The notes: a model not told the origin generated them from the letters alone. Numbered from the stretch's first letter, positions 6,268 through 16,384 are shown. The stretch: 45,216 nucleotides of DNA from Caryophanales bacterium UBA784 (GCA_002297045.1 DBJE01000002.1:1-45216), one strand, 5' to 3'. Translations and numbers: made by a program.

Positions 6268-8437
6268 AGCTGACTTTATAGGAACAGCTCTTCCCGGAAT
6301 TGAATTTTTTTCCGTTGAACTGATTCGGGAAGGAAGAAATCTCAAAAGTGCTTCCCGTGGTGAAGAGATCCTTGTCGGCAAAGGAATTGTAGCTGCTTAG
6401 TGCATGGTCAAGATATCTTGTTCCACTTCTCCATCCGGAGATTAGCCGGATTTCATCATAGGCATTGGCACTACTAGGAAGACCGTAGGCAACTTCGGCA
6501 CGCATTCCGGAATCTGAATTGGAGATCGGACGGTCCGCGTTTGCACTTTCCGGAGAATCAAGCAGGGTGGAAGAGTCAGAGACTAAGGCTTTGGTCTTCA
6601 CATCCTGGAGACGGGAGTCTACATGGTAGACTCTTCCTCCCTGGCTAGAGAGGGCTTCCCTTTGATAGATATCCCATCCGTATTTGTTCCTGTTCTGGTT
6701 CGCGAAGCAATCGACGAGAAGATATTCGTCAAACGGATTAAAAAGGAGCTTACCATCACGATCAAACTCAGGGGTGTAGTCATCATCAGGGATGACTAAT
6801 ACAGAGTCTTTCTCGCTTGAGGAAGTGTTTAACGTGACTGTGCTTACGTTACCGACAACGACATTTGGGGTTATCCAGCCAAGGAGCCTCTTGGAATAAG
6901 GATTCTGGTCAAAGACGTTGTGATCCCTCCTGTCGTGTCCGCCAAGAGGGCTGTAGCTTGAACTTCCATAGGAATAGTAGTCCCTCAGTCCCATCCTATG
7001 TCCGGTCTCATGGATAAGGACATGGGCATCGTTGATATCTTGGTGCTGATAGGTGAAGCAGTACTCGTCTAGGAACTGCGCTCCTGCCCATCCGTAACTA
7101 TTGACCAGCGGATTCTCTTTCGTCCCTACCTTCTGGGTCGTGGAAGTGAATCCCCAGTAAGTCCCGTCTCCGCCCATGTCGATATCATGGATATAGATAA
7201 TCCACCTTCCGTCGATGGTTCCGTCTTTGTCGGTGTCGAAGTCCGTTGCGTTTAGATTATAGGTGTTCCTTGCCCAGGTGAAGGCAAGCTGGGCTAGGGA
7301 TGCCGTATCGGTGGCGGTGAGGTTATCCGTGTTCCTGTTTGGATCAAGAGTCGAGGCACTCACATATCCGGTCACCCCTCCGGTCAGGTTCAGCTTTCCG
7401 AAACTGGATTTGTAATAGTACGAGCGGAGGGATTCGAAAGTCGTGTCTTTGGAATCCCCAAAGAAGCAGGTGTTGATTCTTTCCCATGTTTCGTCCGTGG
7501 CCTGTGATTCATATCCATCCCTGACGATAGGAATGACAAGAAGAGGAATGTTCCCTGTCGAGGGCCTATAGTGCCAGCCTGATACATCGTGCCTGCTATA
7601 ATCACTCCTTGTGTACTTAAGCTTCACTTCATCTGAGCCGTAAAGCGTCTTCCTATTCGTACCCGTATCGTTTTTTGCAGAATTGGAAATCGAAAGCTTC
7701 CTCTGTCCGTTGCTTGTTTCATAAGGGACGGAATCATCCGGATAGTTGTTTAGGTTGAACTGATTTCCTTTGTTTGTGGCAGAGAGGGATAGATTGACCG
7801 AGAGGATATCCTCTAGGCCCTGTGCCGATATTTCCAGGGTATGCCTTTTATAATCCTGGAAGACGTATCCGTTTGCATCCTGTCCGTCGATTGTCCTTTG
7901 GTAGTCTTCCTGGGTGAAGGCATAGTTCTTCTTTCCTTCCTCAGTCCTCCTTGTCGTCTTCCTTGTCAGCCTTAGGCCATCGGAAGAGAAACTCTCTCCG
8001 ATGTAATAGGAGGTTTTCGGGCGGGAGGTTATTTCTAAGGTCTGATGGAAATCCGAGGAAGGGTAGACGGAAATCGATAGGGTGCAGGAAGTATAGCCAT
8101 CCTTGGAGATGGTGAGAGGAAAGTCACCGGTTTCCTTCAGCCTGTATCCGTCTTTGAGGATGTTCCCTTCCTCGTCCGAAATCAGGTAGTCCTGGACGAT
8201 CTCTCCTTCTCCGATGAGGCTTTCACCGGAATAGGAAAAGGCCTTGACGACTAATCCGGAGAGATCTAGGGTTTCGTACTGAAAGTAGGAAGTAAGAGGG
8301 TATTCGTCTATGGAGAGTACGCGTTCCGTGATTCTCTCTGTCTGAGAGTCTCCCTTATCTGTTCCGGAAGTAATGCCGCACCCGGAAAGAGGAAAGAAAA
8401 GAAGAAGGATGGCAAAAGAAATTTTCTTGATTTTCAT
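6245..8437 (-). CDS. M6-family-like zinc metalloprotease lipoprotein
   Basis: A 730-residue surface protein with a lipoprotein signal (LSGC, Cys20). Residues about 35-220 form two or three beta-rich modules resembling bacterial Ig-like domains (for example ETLDLSGLVVKAF near 55). The catalytic region contains HETGHRMGLRD (476-486), the HExxHxxGxxD zinc-binding signature of M6 (immune inhibitor A-like) peptidases. It is preceded by DTDKDGTIDG (401-410), a likely calcium-binding loop. Likely role: extracellular proteolysis, substrate unknown. The start is the ATG at 8437, with AGG just upstream. The gene is monocistronic and runs tail-to-tail into the DGR reverse transcriptase with a 23-base overlap. 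Confidence 0.8.
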   Translation of the reverse strand: MKIKKISFAILLLFFPLSGCGITSGTDKGDSQTERITERVLSIDEYPLTSYFQYETLDLSGLVVKAFSYSGESLIGEGEIVQDYLISDEEGNILKDGYRLKETGDFPLTISKDGYTSCTLSISVYPSSDFHQTLEITSRPKTSYYIGESFSSDGLRLTRKTTRRTEEGKKNYAFTQEDYQRTIDGQDANGYVFQDYKRHTLEISAQGLEDILSVNLSLSATNKGNQFNLNNYPDDSVPYETSNGQRKLSISNSAKNDTGTNRKTLYGSDEVKLKYTRSDYSRHDVSGWHYRPSTGNIPLLVIPIVRDGYESQATDETWERINTCFFGDSKDTTFESLRSYYYKSSFGKLNLTGGVTGYVSASTLDPNRNTDNLTATDTASLAQLAFTWARNTYNLNATDFDTDKDGTIDGRWIIYIHDIDMGGDGTYWGFTSTTQKVGTKENPLVNSYGWAGAQFLDEYCFTYQHQDINDAHVLIHETGHRMGLRDYYSYGSSSYSPLGGHDRRDHNVFDQNPYSKRLLGWITPNVVVGNVSTVTLNTSSSEKDSVLVIPDDDYTPEFDRDGKLLFNPFDEYLLVDCFANQNRNKYGWDIYQREALSSQGGRVYHVDSRLQDVKTKALVSDSSTLLDSPESANADRPISNSDSGMRAEVAYGLPSSANAYDEIRLISGWRSGTRYLDHALSSYNSFADKDLFTTGSTFEISSFPNQFNGKKFNSGKSCSYKVSFTQIPQL

Positions 8438-8529
8438 CCTATGTTACCTAGTTGCAATTATTCTAGAATCTTTGAAAAATAGCGAGGGAAGAAATTCTTT
8501 GTCCTCCCTTGTTTTTGTAATGTAAATGC

Positions 8530-9345
8530 TTACCGGACAATATGATGGTCGATTTCCAGACAAATCTGCTTCAGTGTCTCTGCATCTAACTGCCGTGCAC
8601 GGTAGGAGAGCCTATCCTGGACTTCCTTATTCAGGCAGGAAGGGAATTCCTTTCCGTAGACGTTCTTAATGCAGTTACCCATCGTCTTATTCGGATCACG
8701 GAAAAGATTCGTCAGAATCGAAAGACAGCGGATGGAGACATCCTTTTTGTGGATGATCTTCCTAAAGGCGGAGTCTACCTTAGGGACAGGGTTAAAGCAG
8801 GAGCGGTCAACGAAGGTTAAGACGGAGACATCGCATGTCCTCTTGAGATAGGCGCCAAGAGGCGTGTCCGTCTTCTTATTCGGCTCATATAGGAGTTTGT
8901 CGCTGACTTCCTTCTGGACCATGATTCCGGCTGCCAAGAAGCCTTTTTCGAGCCTGTACTTAAGAAGGTCGGAAGTGATGTTATAAGGGAGATTCCCCAT
9001 CCTTAGTCTTGTCTCCTTGTCTGAGCAGGAATCAGGGTCAAACCGGAGAAAGTCGGAATTGATAATGGCCGTATTCCCTTTGTCCTTAAATAGGTCCTTC
9101 AGTACCCTGACCCTGTCTCTGTCTGCGTCCACGCAGACAAGCTTCTTGCAAAGAGGCTGTAGGCGGCTAGTCAGAGAGCCAAGCCCAGGTCCTATCTCAA
9201 TCACGCAGTCATAATTCTCTACCTGCCTGCCTTTGACAATCCGGTCTAAGATGCCATCGTTAATCAGAAAGTTCTGCCCGAAGGACTTCTTCGGGGAGAG
9301 ATGGTAAGTGTCAAGCAGAGATTTTATTCTTTCCTGTTCAGTCAT
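8530..9345 (-). CDS. rsmA: 16S rRNA dimethyladenosine transferase RsmA (KsgA)
   Basis: A 271-residue S-adenosylmethionine-dependent enzyme that dimethylates two adjacent adenosines in helix 45 near the 3' end of 16S rRNA. The sequence shows the family start KKSFGQNFL (19-27), the SAM loop EIGPGLGSLT (50-59) and the catalytic NLPY (118-121). Length is normal for the family. It is the last gene of the (-) series mnmE, tatD, rnmV, rsmA; its start overlaps rnmV by 8 bases, so the two are co-translated. The order tatD-rnmV-rsmA is the classical Bacillus arrangement. A weak inverted repeat with T-rich flanks at about 8478-8518 may end the transcript. Confidence 0.96.
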   Translation of the reverse strand: MTEQERIKSLLDTYHLSPKKSFGQNFLINDGILDRIVKGRQVENYDCVIEIGPGLGSLTSRLQPLCKKLVCVDADRDRVRVLKDLFKDKGNTAIINSDFLRFDPDSCSDKETRLRMGNLPYNITSDLLKYRLEKGFLAAGIMVQKEVSDKLLYEPNKKTDTPLGAYLKRTCDVSVLTFVDRSCFNPVPKVDSAFRKIIHKKDVSIRCLSILTNLFRDPNKTMGNCIKNVYGKEFPSCLNKEVQDRLSYRARQLDAETLKQICLEIDHHIVR

Positions 9346-9883
9346 CCTTGATGTCCTCCCTAAGCTCTTCTTTGCTCTTAGCCAGCCTTAGCCTAGCATC
9401 CTCGACATTCTTCGAAGAAGTATAGATAAGATGATATTTTTCCACTAGTTTCCTTCTTTTCTTCTTGCTGCCTAGGCCAGTGAGGCCAAGTTCAGTGAAG
9501 GTCTCTTCGTCAAAGGAAAGGTTTTCATCCACCGTGATATCATGCCGGATATAAGGACGGAGAAGTTTCTTTAAATCTTCCCTGTCCCTTTGGGCAATTC
9601 CGACCTTTCCCTTTTTGATGGCATCCTTCTTCTGCGCTTCAATCACATGGCAGGGTCCTACCTTCTCCTGAATATAGTTCCGGATATCTCTCCCTGGGCC
9701 GTCGGGGTCGGTGACAAGGACAAGCTCGCGGACTTGATGACAGAGCTTAAGGAAGGAAATGATGTCTTTCTTAATGAAAGTCCCACCTGTCTTCACGACG
9801 AAAAGACAGCCAAGCTTCTTCAGCTTGTCCTCGTCGGTAGCTCCTTCACAGACATAAAGATACCGGCGGCTTTCCTTATCCAT
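9338..9883 (-). CDS. rnmV: Ribonuclease M5
   Basis: A Toprim-domain nuclease that matures the 5S rRNA precursor in Bacillota. Toprim motifs are visible: YVCEGATDEDKL near the N-terminus (catalytic Glu), LVTDPDGPGRDIR (the DxD motif) in the middle, and KKGKVGIAQ after it. The ATG at 9883 is chosen because it places the catalytic Glu at residue 13, close to other family members, and has AGGAAAAGAGG upstream; an in-frame ATG at 9913 would extend it by 10 residues and overlap tatD by 14 bases. About 181 residues with the chosen start. It sits between tatD and rsmA in one operon. Confidence 0.92.
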   Translation of the reverse strand: MDKESRRYLYVCEGATDEDKLKKLGCLFVVKTGGTFIKKDIISFLKLCHQVRELVLVTDPDGPGRDIRNYIQEKVGPCHVIEAQKKDAIKKGKVGIAQRDREDLKKLLRPYIRHDITVDENLSFDEETFTELGLTGLGSKKKRRKLVEKYHLIYTSSKNVEDARLRLAKSKEELREDIKDD

Positions 9884-9899
9884 CGCCTCTTTTCCTGTC

Positions 9900-10682
9900 C
9901 TATTTCCTTCCATAGAATTTCACTCCGTTTTGATAAATCTTCTCTGCCACTTCCTCTTCGTTTTCTTCTTTCAGCCTCGCTATTTCTTTGATGATTAAAG
10001 GAAGATAACAGGGCTCATTGACCTCTCCCCGGTGGGGAGTCGGGGCAAGATAAGGACTATCCGTTTCACTTAGAAACAGGGAAATATCATGTTCTTTGAT
10101 TACTCTTTGGATAGTCTTTGCGTTCTTGAACGTAGAGACCCCTCCGATTCCGATATGCCTTCTTATCGGTAGTCTAAGGTACTCGTCCAATAGTTCACTG
10201 CTTCCTGAGTAGCAGTGTAAGTCAATGCTGTCAGGCTTCTCTTCCTGGATGATTTTAAACGTGTCGTAATCCGCATCGCGGGAATGGATGACGATAGGAA
10301 GATTCCATTTCTTTGCAAGACGGATCTGTTCGATGAATCTTTGCTTCTGCTTCGCTACGACTTCTTCATCTTTTGAATAATGATAATCTAGACCGATTTC
10401 CCCGATAGCCTTTATCTTCTCTTTTTGTTTCTCCCTTTCCTTATAGGCAGAAAGAAAGTAATCATCCTCTTCTGCTGCAAATTCCGGATGGATGCCTAGA
10501 ACGGAGCGACAGACATCAGGGAAGTCTTCCTCTAGCTTCAAAACACGCTGAAAAGAAGGAAGGGAGTCTGCCGTATTGAAAAGATAGACAACCCCTGCTT
10601 TCTTTGCTCTTTCAACAACATCCTTGGCAATCGGATATAGCTTGTCATCATCTAAATGACAGTGCGTATCAATAATTCTCAT
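9900..10682 (-). CDS. tatD: TatD-family metal-dependent DNase
   Basis: A 260-residue amidohydrolase-fold protein. It has the metal-binding THCHLDD (6-12), EIGLDY in the middle, VIHSRDAD and DLHCYSG for further His ligands, and SETDSPYL for the catalytic Asp. TatD-type enzymes act as 3'-5' exonucleases or endonucleases on DNA. Its start is one base downstream of the mnmE stop, so it belongs to the same operon. The linkage to rnmV and rsmA is conserved in Bacilli (yabD locus). Confidence 0.94.
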   Translation of the reverse strand: MRIIDTHCHLDDDKLYPIAKDVVERAKKAGVVYLFNTADSLPSFQRVLKLEEDFPDVCRSVLGIHPEFAAEEDDYFLSAYKEREKQKEKIKAIGEIGLDYHYSKDEEVVAKQKQRFIEQIRLAKKWNLPIVIHSRDADYDTFKIIQEEKPDSIDLHCYSGSSELLDEYLRLPIRRHIGIGGVSTFKNAKTIQRVIKEHDISLFLSETDSPYLAPTPHRGEVNEPCYLPLIIKEIARLKEENEEEVAEKIYQNGVKFYGRK

Positions 10683-10683
10683 T

Positions 10684-12036
10684 TTATTTTCCTAAACAGA
10701 ACTTACTGAAAAGCGTCTGATAGATATCTTCCCTTGTCTTATTCTTGTTCTTTCCTTCCAGTTCATTTAAAAGCGAGACCGCCTTCCGCAGGATGTCACA
10801 GATTATATCGACGTCCTTTGTCGGAATAGCATTTAAGGTATCACTGACTGTACTCTCTACATTTCTCAGGAACTGTTCTTCTCTCTTCCCTAGGAACAGG
10901 GAATCCTCTTTCTTATTTAGATCGAGAGAGTCAAACCTTAGATTCCTTAAAGGGGTCAAATCGTCTTTTAAGGAACAGAGGGAAATATCCGCATCCTTGT
11001 CTGGCTTATGGATGTCCTTCTTTGTCGCAACAAGAAGAACCTTCTTGCCTTTCAGTGCTTCCTGTAATTCCTTATTCTTCTTCCTGTCTTCGAATCCACT
11101 GTCAGAGGCAAAGAGGATAAGGTCTGCTTCCTTGATTGTCTTAAAGGAACGTTCAATTCCAAGATTCTCAATCGAATCCAAGGACTTCCGTATTCCGGCC
11201 GTATCCTTGAAGAGGAATCGGATTCCGTTAATCTCTTTCTCTCCTTCCACGACATCTCTTGTCGTTCCCGGAATAGGAGAGACGATTGCCTTGTCTTCCC
11301 CGACGATTGCATTAAGGAGGGTTGACTTCCCTACGTTAGGTTCTCCTGCAATTGCAATGGTGAACCCTGTGTATTTCCGGTTTGCTTTCTGCGTCTTTTC
11401 GATTAAAAGACGCAGTTCCTCTCTCTCCTTTGTGAGTCTTTTCTCTATGGTGTCCAAAGAGGAATCATAGTCTTCCTGACTTTCATCGTACTGGTTCTCG
11501 ACGTAGTATTCCAAATCGGCAATGGAGTCCAAAAAACGGTTTTTGAGGTCTTCGACAATCTTTGTGTTTTCCCCGCTTAATGTCCGCCTTGAGATGTCTT
11601 TGGCTTCTTTGCTGTTTGCATTGATTAAGTCGTTGATTCCTTCTGCCTTCAATAAATCCCTCTTTCCGTTGTAATAGGATTGGGCGGAGAATTCCCCCTT
11701 CTTTGCTCTTCTTGCACCATAAAGACAGCAGGCATCCCTTAACTCTTCCGCAATAATCCTTGATCCATGGATGGAGATATCGGCTGAATCAAATCCAGTA
11801 TAGGATTTCGGACCCTTGTAGAACACAAGGACCGCTTCATCGATTTTTGTCTCAGGATTGTTTTTATCCTGATAGAGTTTTACAAAATAAGCTGTGTTCG
11901 GAAGAATCGTATCCCTGTCTTTTTTGATAAGGTGAGATAAGACCTCTTTTGTCTTAGGTCCTGATAGACGGATTAAGGCTAGCGCAGATTTATAAGGAGG
12001 GGTTGCCAAGGCAACGATAGTGTCAAAAATAAGCAT
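10684..12036 (-). CDS. mnmE: tRNA modification GTPase MnmE (TrmE)
   Basis: A 450-residue GTPase that, with MnmG, installs the 5-carboxymethylaminomethyl group on uridine 34 of certain tRNAs. The N-terminal tetrahydrofolate-binding domain begins FDTIVALATPP. The G domain shows GEPNVGKS (231-238), TTR (258-260), DTAG (278-281) and TKKD. The C-terminus FCLGK corresponds to the CIGK end that carries the essential Cys. Length is typical. The ATG at 12036 follows an extended -10 (TGtTATAAT) by only six bases, so the mRNA is probably leaderless. It heads the operon mnmE-tatD-rnmV-rsmA. mnmG is not next to it. Confidence 0.97.
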   Translation of the reverse strand: MLIFDTIVALATPPYKSALALIRLSGPKTKEVLSHLIKKDRDTILPNTAYFVKLYQDKNNPETKIDEAVLVFYKGPKSYTGFDSADISIHGSRIIAEELRDACCLYGARRAKKGEFSAQSYYNGKRDLLKAEGINDLINANSKEAKDISRRTLSGENTKIVEDLKNRFLDSIADLEYYVENQYDESQEDYDSSLDTIEKRLTKEREELRLLIEKTQKANRKYTGFTIAIAGEPNVGKSTLLNAIVGEDKAIVSPIPGTTRDVVEGEKEINGIRFLFKDTAGIRKSLDSIENLGIERSFKTIKEADLILFASDSGFEDRKKNKELQEALKGKKVLLVATKKDIHKPDKDADISLCSLKDDLTPLRNLRFDSLDLNKKEDSLFLGKREEQFLRNVESTVSDTLNAIPTKDVDIICDILRKAVSLLNELEGKNKNKTREDIYQTLFSKFCLGK

Positions 12037-12042
12037 ATGGAA

Positions 12043-12051
12043 ATTATAACA
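12043..12051 (-). promoter_or_regulatory. Extended -10 promoter of mnmE, predicted leaderless
   Basis: On the minus strand TGTTATAAT (TG-n-TATAAT) ends six bases before the mnmE ATG at 12036. With the usual spacing, transcription would start at or next to the A of the ATG. No Shine-Dalgarno sequence exists. No clear -35. Confidence 0.65.
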
Positions 12052-12271
12052 GATTTCGCTTACTGGAAATTGCTTCTAGTCCTTGCCTAGAGGATGGCTA
12101 TCCTCTTCTTCATGGATAAGGAAGAAGGAGAATTAACGGTTGTGGGACAAGTATTTCTTTTGCCTGTTATTCGGGAAAACGGACCGGAATAGGCAGAAAG
12201 AATCTGATGCTTCCTATTACTTTAGATGACTATCTTTTTATCTAGGCAGGGAGAGGAAAGAAAAACCATGG

Positions 12272-12841
12272 CTAAATACGAAAAGCCGTATAGGAATAAC
12301 AATATCGGTTTCCTTCTTTGTCTTTGATAAGGATGGAAGGAAGATCCAGATCAATTTCCTTTAAGCCGGAAAGGGAGAGAATCCCTGTCCCTTTCCTTTT
12401 TAGATAGGCTTCCTTTCTAACCCAGCCGGATATGATGGATAAGGGTTTATCTAAGGAAGAAAGATAAAGAGAATATTCCCGGTCGGATAGAATTCTTTTT
12501 GCTATCGGATCGAAGTTCTTATTCTCTATTTCCTGGATATCAATTCCGCATTCATCGGATGATATCCTGACAGCTATCCTGTTTTTGCTATGACTGAAAG
12601 AGAAATGGATACCATTATCCCTGTATGGTTTCCCTCTGTCAGTGTATTTAATCGAAGAAGAAGGAATTCCTTCTTTCTTTAGCCTATTAAACAGAGTCAA
12701 ATAGGCAAGCAGAGAATTCTCTTTGTCTTCTTCTAAGGCATAAGAAAGAGAATGGGAGAGGACTTCCTTTGGAAGTCCCTTCCTTTCTTCTGTAAGAGAT
12801 AGAGACAGAGAGGATTTATCGATTATTTTGATTTCCATCAT
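12272..12841 (-). CDS. Sfp-type 4'-phosphopantetheinyl transferase
   Basis: About 189 residues. It transfers phosphopantetheine from coenzyme A to a Ser of acyl or peptidyl carrier proteins. Family signatures are all visible: GKPY followed by FSFSHSKNRIAVRIS, the metal-binding CGIDIQEI, ILSDREY, and WVRKEAYLKRKGTGI (the W-x-x-K-E-A motif). The start at 12841 (ATGATG) is chosen because the protein proper begins MEIKIID; an in-frame ATG at 12919 adds 26 residues that look like promoter DNA and lacks a ribosome binding site. A weak extended -10 (TGtTATCTT) lies seven bases before 12841, so this may be another leaderless gene. No polyketide or peptide synthetase is nearby, so its partner is probably the fatty-acid carrier protein. 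Confidence 0.88.
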   Translation of the reverse strand: MMEIKIIDKSSLSLSLTEERKGLPKEVLSHSLSYALEEDKENSLLAYLTLFNRLKKEGIPSSSIKYTDRGKPYRDNGIHFSFSHSKNRIAVRISSDECGIDIQEIENKNFDPIAKRILSDREYSLYLSSLDKPLSIISGWVRKEAYLKRKGTGILSLSGLKEIDLDLPSILIKDKEGNRYCYSYTAFRI

Positions 12842-13142
12842 CTTAGATAAGATAACACGGAAAGCAGGTACTTTGTATTTGAAGTGGCTTAGTGTATTTT
12901 CTTGTTTTTTATGTTGCATGACATAGATTAGGACTTGTATGTAAGCGCTTTGATGTTTATTTTATTAAGCCACCCTCATTTTAAAGAAGAAACTTGGAAA
13001 ATATAATATTCACTTTAAATGATTAACCTATAGCTTAAGAATTAATGATAATAGAGTGAACTTCTGGGAATAGGGGAAGAATAGGAGTCTTTTTTCGTTT
13101 GTTTTCTTTTTCTTATACTTTTTTTATTATCCGGAGGAAACA
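12842..13142. other. Divergent intergenic region
   Basis: This stretch carries the start signals of two divergent genes: on (-) the weak -10 of the phosphopantetheinyl transferase, and on (+) a TATACT (13114-13119) and GGAGG (13132-13136) before the lipoprotein ATG at 13143. Nothing else was recognised in it. Confidence 0.4.
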
Positions 13143-16100
13143 ATGAAAAGAAGAAACTACACTCTGTTTGTATTGTGTTCGTTGCTGTTGATGGGATGTA
13201 AAGACAAAGTAGGTCCATCGTCCTCAAGCCAGTCAGGACAAAGCGAGAATGTGCCTACCGAATCTTCTAAGCCAAGTGAGAGTACGCCTTCTATATTTTC
13301 TAAGCCATCTGATTCCGGAGGAAAAGAGGAGTCTTCTAAACCCTCTGCCTCCGTAGACCTTTATGCAAACTGGCCCACTGAGATTAAGGAATTCCTTAAG
13401 GAAATCTAGGCGGCACCCTTGTTCCTTATATTAATCTCGGAGGTAAGACCGCACTTGTGTATGATCCTGTCGAACCGGATCTTCATAATAGTTATGATGA
13501 TTATCATCTGGAAATCTATGGAAGTGCATCTTATGCCACTTCTTTAACGTCTTCTTTTTCTTCTGCCTATAAGGCAGATGGATATGCAGTAGAGGAAGAT
13601 GATGGCAAAAGGAAGGCAGTAAAAGAAAGCGTTCATCTTACCGTCACTCTTAGTGACGAGGATGGTCTGGCCACTAGGAAAATCTATTATGATGAACCCT
13701 ATGATAAAAATAAGTTCACGGAATATCCGGAGAACGTAAAAGAAGAATTGGCTGTCTTGTTCCCACAGCATAGCAAAGACATTCCTCCTGTCTATCTTGG
13801 GACGAACACTCCGACATTTGCTGATAAGACCGATAGTAGCACGGCAGGTCCAAAGGCACTGATTTCCGGAAGAAAATGGAATGATAGGATTCTTACCGAT
13901 ACTAAGGCGACTTTGGAAGCATCCGGCTTCTCTTCGGTAACGGATCAGGAAAACGGCAAAGTGGAAGGGGAAAAGACCTTCGAAGACGGATACACAAGGA
14001 AGATTACGGTTTCTAAGGTTGCTTCTGAAAACAATGGAGACTATGGGCAGAGGGAAATTCTTCTGACTGAGCCTTATATTCCTTCCTCCATCACTAGCTG
14101 GCCTGAGGAAATCAGCGACCTTTTCCCGGATTATTTCGATGGCCATGTCCTTCCCTTCTTCTACAGGGGAACAAAGACACCGACGGTTTCCACTAAGAAA
14201 AGCGATAGGACCGGATTTTATGTGAAAGGCGGGGTCTATGATGATAGAATCCGTGCCAACGCCATTACTGTCTTACAATCCAATGGCTGGACGGAAGATA
14301 CGGCTGAAGAAACAAAGTACGCAAGCTTTGATAATATCCTCGTCAGGACAAAGCAGGATACTGACTCCTGCAAGCTGAAAATCAGGCTCTACAATGAGGA
14401 TGGGACTGCATTGCTTAATGTTTCCTATACTCCCACCATCTTTGGAGATGCCAGCTCTTTCACCTCTTGGCCGCAGTATGTCAAAGATGCCTTCGACCAG
14501 AATTTCCAAGGGATTCCTTATCCTCCGGCCCTTTATCTAGGAAAGGCTCTTTCTGTCGGCACCTGCACGAATGGTTCTCTTGTCGAACTTAAGGCTGCCG
14601 TCTATTTTGACGACGTGAGAAGTCATGCCTTGACCTTCCTTGGCGGAAAAGGATGGACGGAAGATACCGACATTGAGCAGCAGGACCAATACAAGTACAA
14701 TACCAATATCCTTGTGATGGTTTCCCCTGCCGACGAAGTGAATCATATTAAGTGGCAGATTGCCCTTTATAAGACAAAATCCTCAAGGGCAGTCTGTGAA
14801 TTCTCCCTTATTCATCTTTATAATCCGGCAGATAGTCCGAATGCTTATTCGGATGAAGTCAAGGACAGGATAAAGGATAATCTTGGCGGCAGGGATATTC
14901 CCTATGTCTACTTAGGAAGTCAGGATTTGGATCCCTACTTTGACGAGAACTATTCGAATCTGATTATTAGTGCACCGGATGTCGCTTTCGATAAAGGAAT
15001 GATCACAAGGGCAAAGACGGCCTTTAAGGATTGGACTCTCGTTGAAGAAGAAGAGGAAGAGGTGACCTATGCGAAGCATGACAGTGCAAAAGGGTTTGCC
15101 CTTGTCCATATCTATCCTTATTCCGATAAGAAGACACCGACTAGGGAAATCTCTTATCTTCCTTATAAAGGAGAAACCGAATATCCCTCTTCTATCAAAG
15201 GGGACATTGATAAGAGGATGGACAATCAGACTACCCTTCCTTATCTCTTCCTTGGTGACGAAGGAAAGGTTACCATGACGAAGAATAACGGCAGCCTTGT
15301 CCTTCAGGGAGAGGCCCGTTACAACGATGCGATGTTCTATCTCTTTAATAAGCAATTCTCAGCATCAGGATGGAGTGTCGATAGGACAAAGAAGACTGCT
15401 ACCTATACGAAAGACGGATATGCCTTCACGGCAAGTCTAGGTAGGTCTATTGGGAATGACGGTTATCTCACTAAGCTCACCTTATCGGCAGATGTTCCTT
15501 ACCATGCTGCCGATCAGGCAACAAGGTCCTATACGGAAGAAGAGAAGACACTAATCCATGATGCCTTAGGTAATAAGGATATTCCTATGCCTTATCTTGG
15601 AACGAAGAACTATACCGTCACTAAAGGCACGTCAAAAGATAAAGCAAACGGTCTTACCATTACCGGAGGTAAGTGGAATGAAGCTAGGATTGCTGATAAT
15701 AAGAAAGTAAGGACAGATGCCGGGTTTACGGTCTATGAGACAAAGGATGGGGATAACTATAAACATAATATCGGATATGGATCAGCTGCATCCTTACAGG
15801 GATATAAGCAGCTAGGAAGCACCCCGGCAGATGGCTATATCCGCTTTATCATCACCCGCACTGGCTATAAGACAGCCCCTGCCATTGCCTGCTTCTACTA
15901 TGATGCACCGGTATCTTTAAATGACGATTCGACGGCTACCTCAAAATGGACGGAGAATACGACAATTCAGTCAAATAGGCAAAAGGCGTTAAAAGGATCT
16001 CTTCCCTATTTTGACTTAGGAAGCAATGTGGTTTCCTATTACTATGCAACGAGTCCGAACAAGCTTAAAATCAAAGCCAACAGCCTTACTGCTTCTAAGC

Positions 16101-16312
16101 AGTCCTATATCAGGAATGCCTTCTCTGTTTTTAAGGAACATGACTCGACAAGGGAGTGGGTTAGCTATGATTTCACTTATCAAAGCTATGGAAGGAAAGC
16201 CATCTGGCAGGGAAGTGCTGCAGATGGGAACATCCTCACTTATACGGTCTCCTCTTATACCTCTTATCTTGAAATCGAGATTGTCTATTCTGAAAAAGCA
16301 GCGAACAGTTAG
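13143..16312 (+). pseudogene. Repeat lipoprotein gene split by an apparent 1-nt deletion near 13406
   Basis: Frame 1 (13143-13409) encodes a lipoprotein signal (LLMGC, Cys19), a Ser/Pro-rich linker and the start of a repeat (NWPTEIKEFLKE), then TAG. The frame shifted by -1, open from about 13409 to 16312, continues exactly that repeat with GGTLVPYINLGG. Inserting one base between 13404 and 13407 would give one protein of about 1,056 residues. The body consists of eight modules of about 110-125 residues, each with a W/Y-P-x-x-V-K segment, then an IP-x-x-Y-L-G segment about 15 residues later, then a gly-rich strand with YDDRI-like residues and a helix ending in GW. The function is unknown; it is probably surface-exposed. 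The downstream part alone has an ATG at 13457 but no ribosome binding site. It could be a true pseudogene, a phase-variable gene or a sequencing error. Confidence 0.8.
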
Positions 16313-16332
16313 AGAATAAACATTTTCTGCTA

Positions 16333-16384
16333 AAAATGGCTGGCTGCAAAGGCTACTTAGCCTTGACTTGCAGTCAGCCATTTT
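16333..16384. terminator. Strong rho-independent terminator (bidirectional form)
   Basis: AAAATGGCTG pairs with CAGCCATTTT, extended by a G-T pair and CTGCA/TGCAG, to a 16-bp stem. The inner loop holds a second stem, AAGGCT/AGCCTT. A-rich left and T-rich right arms fit termination in both directions. It lies 20 bases after the repeat lipoprotein gene. Confidence 0.8.
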
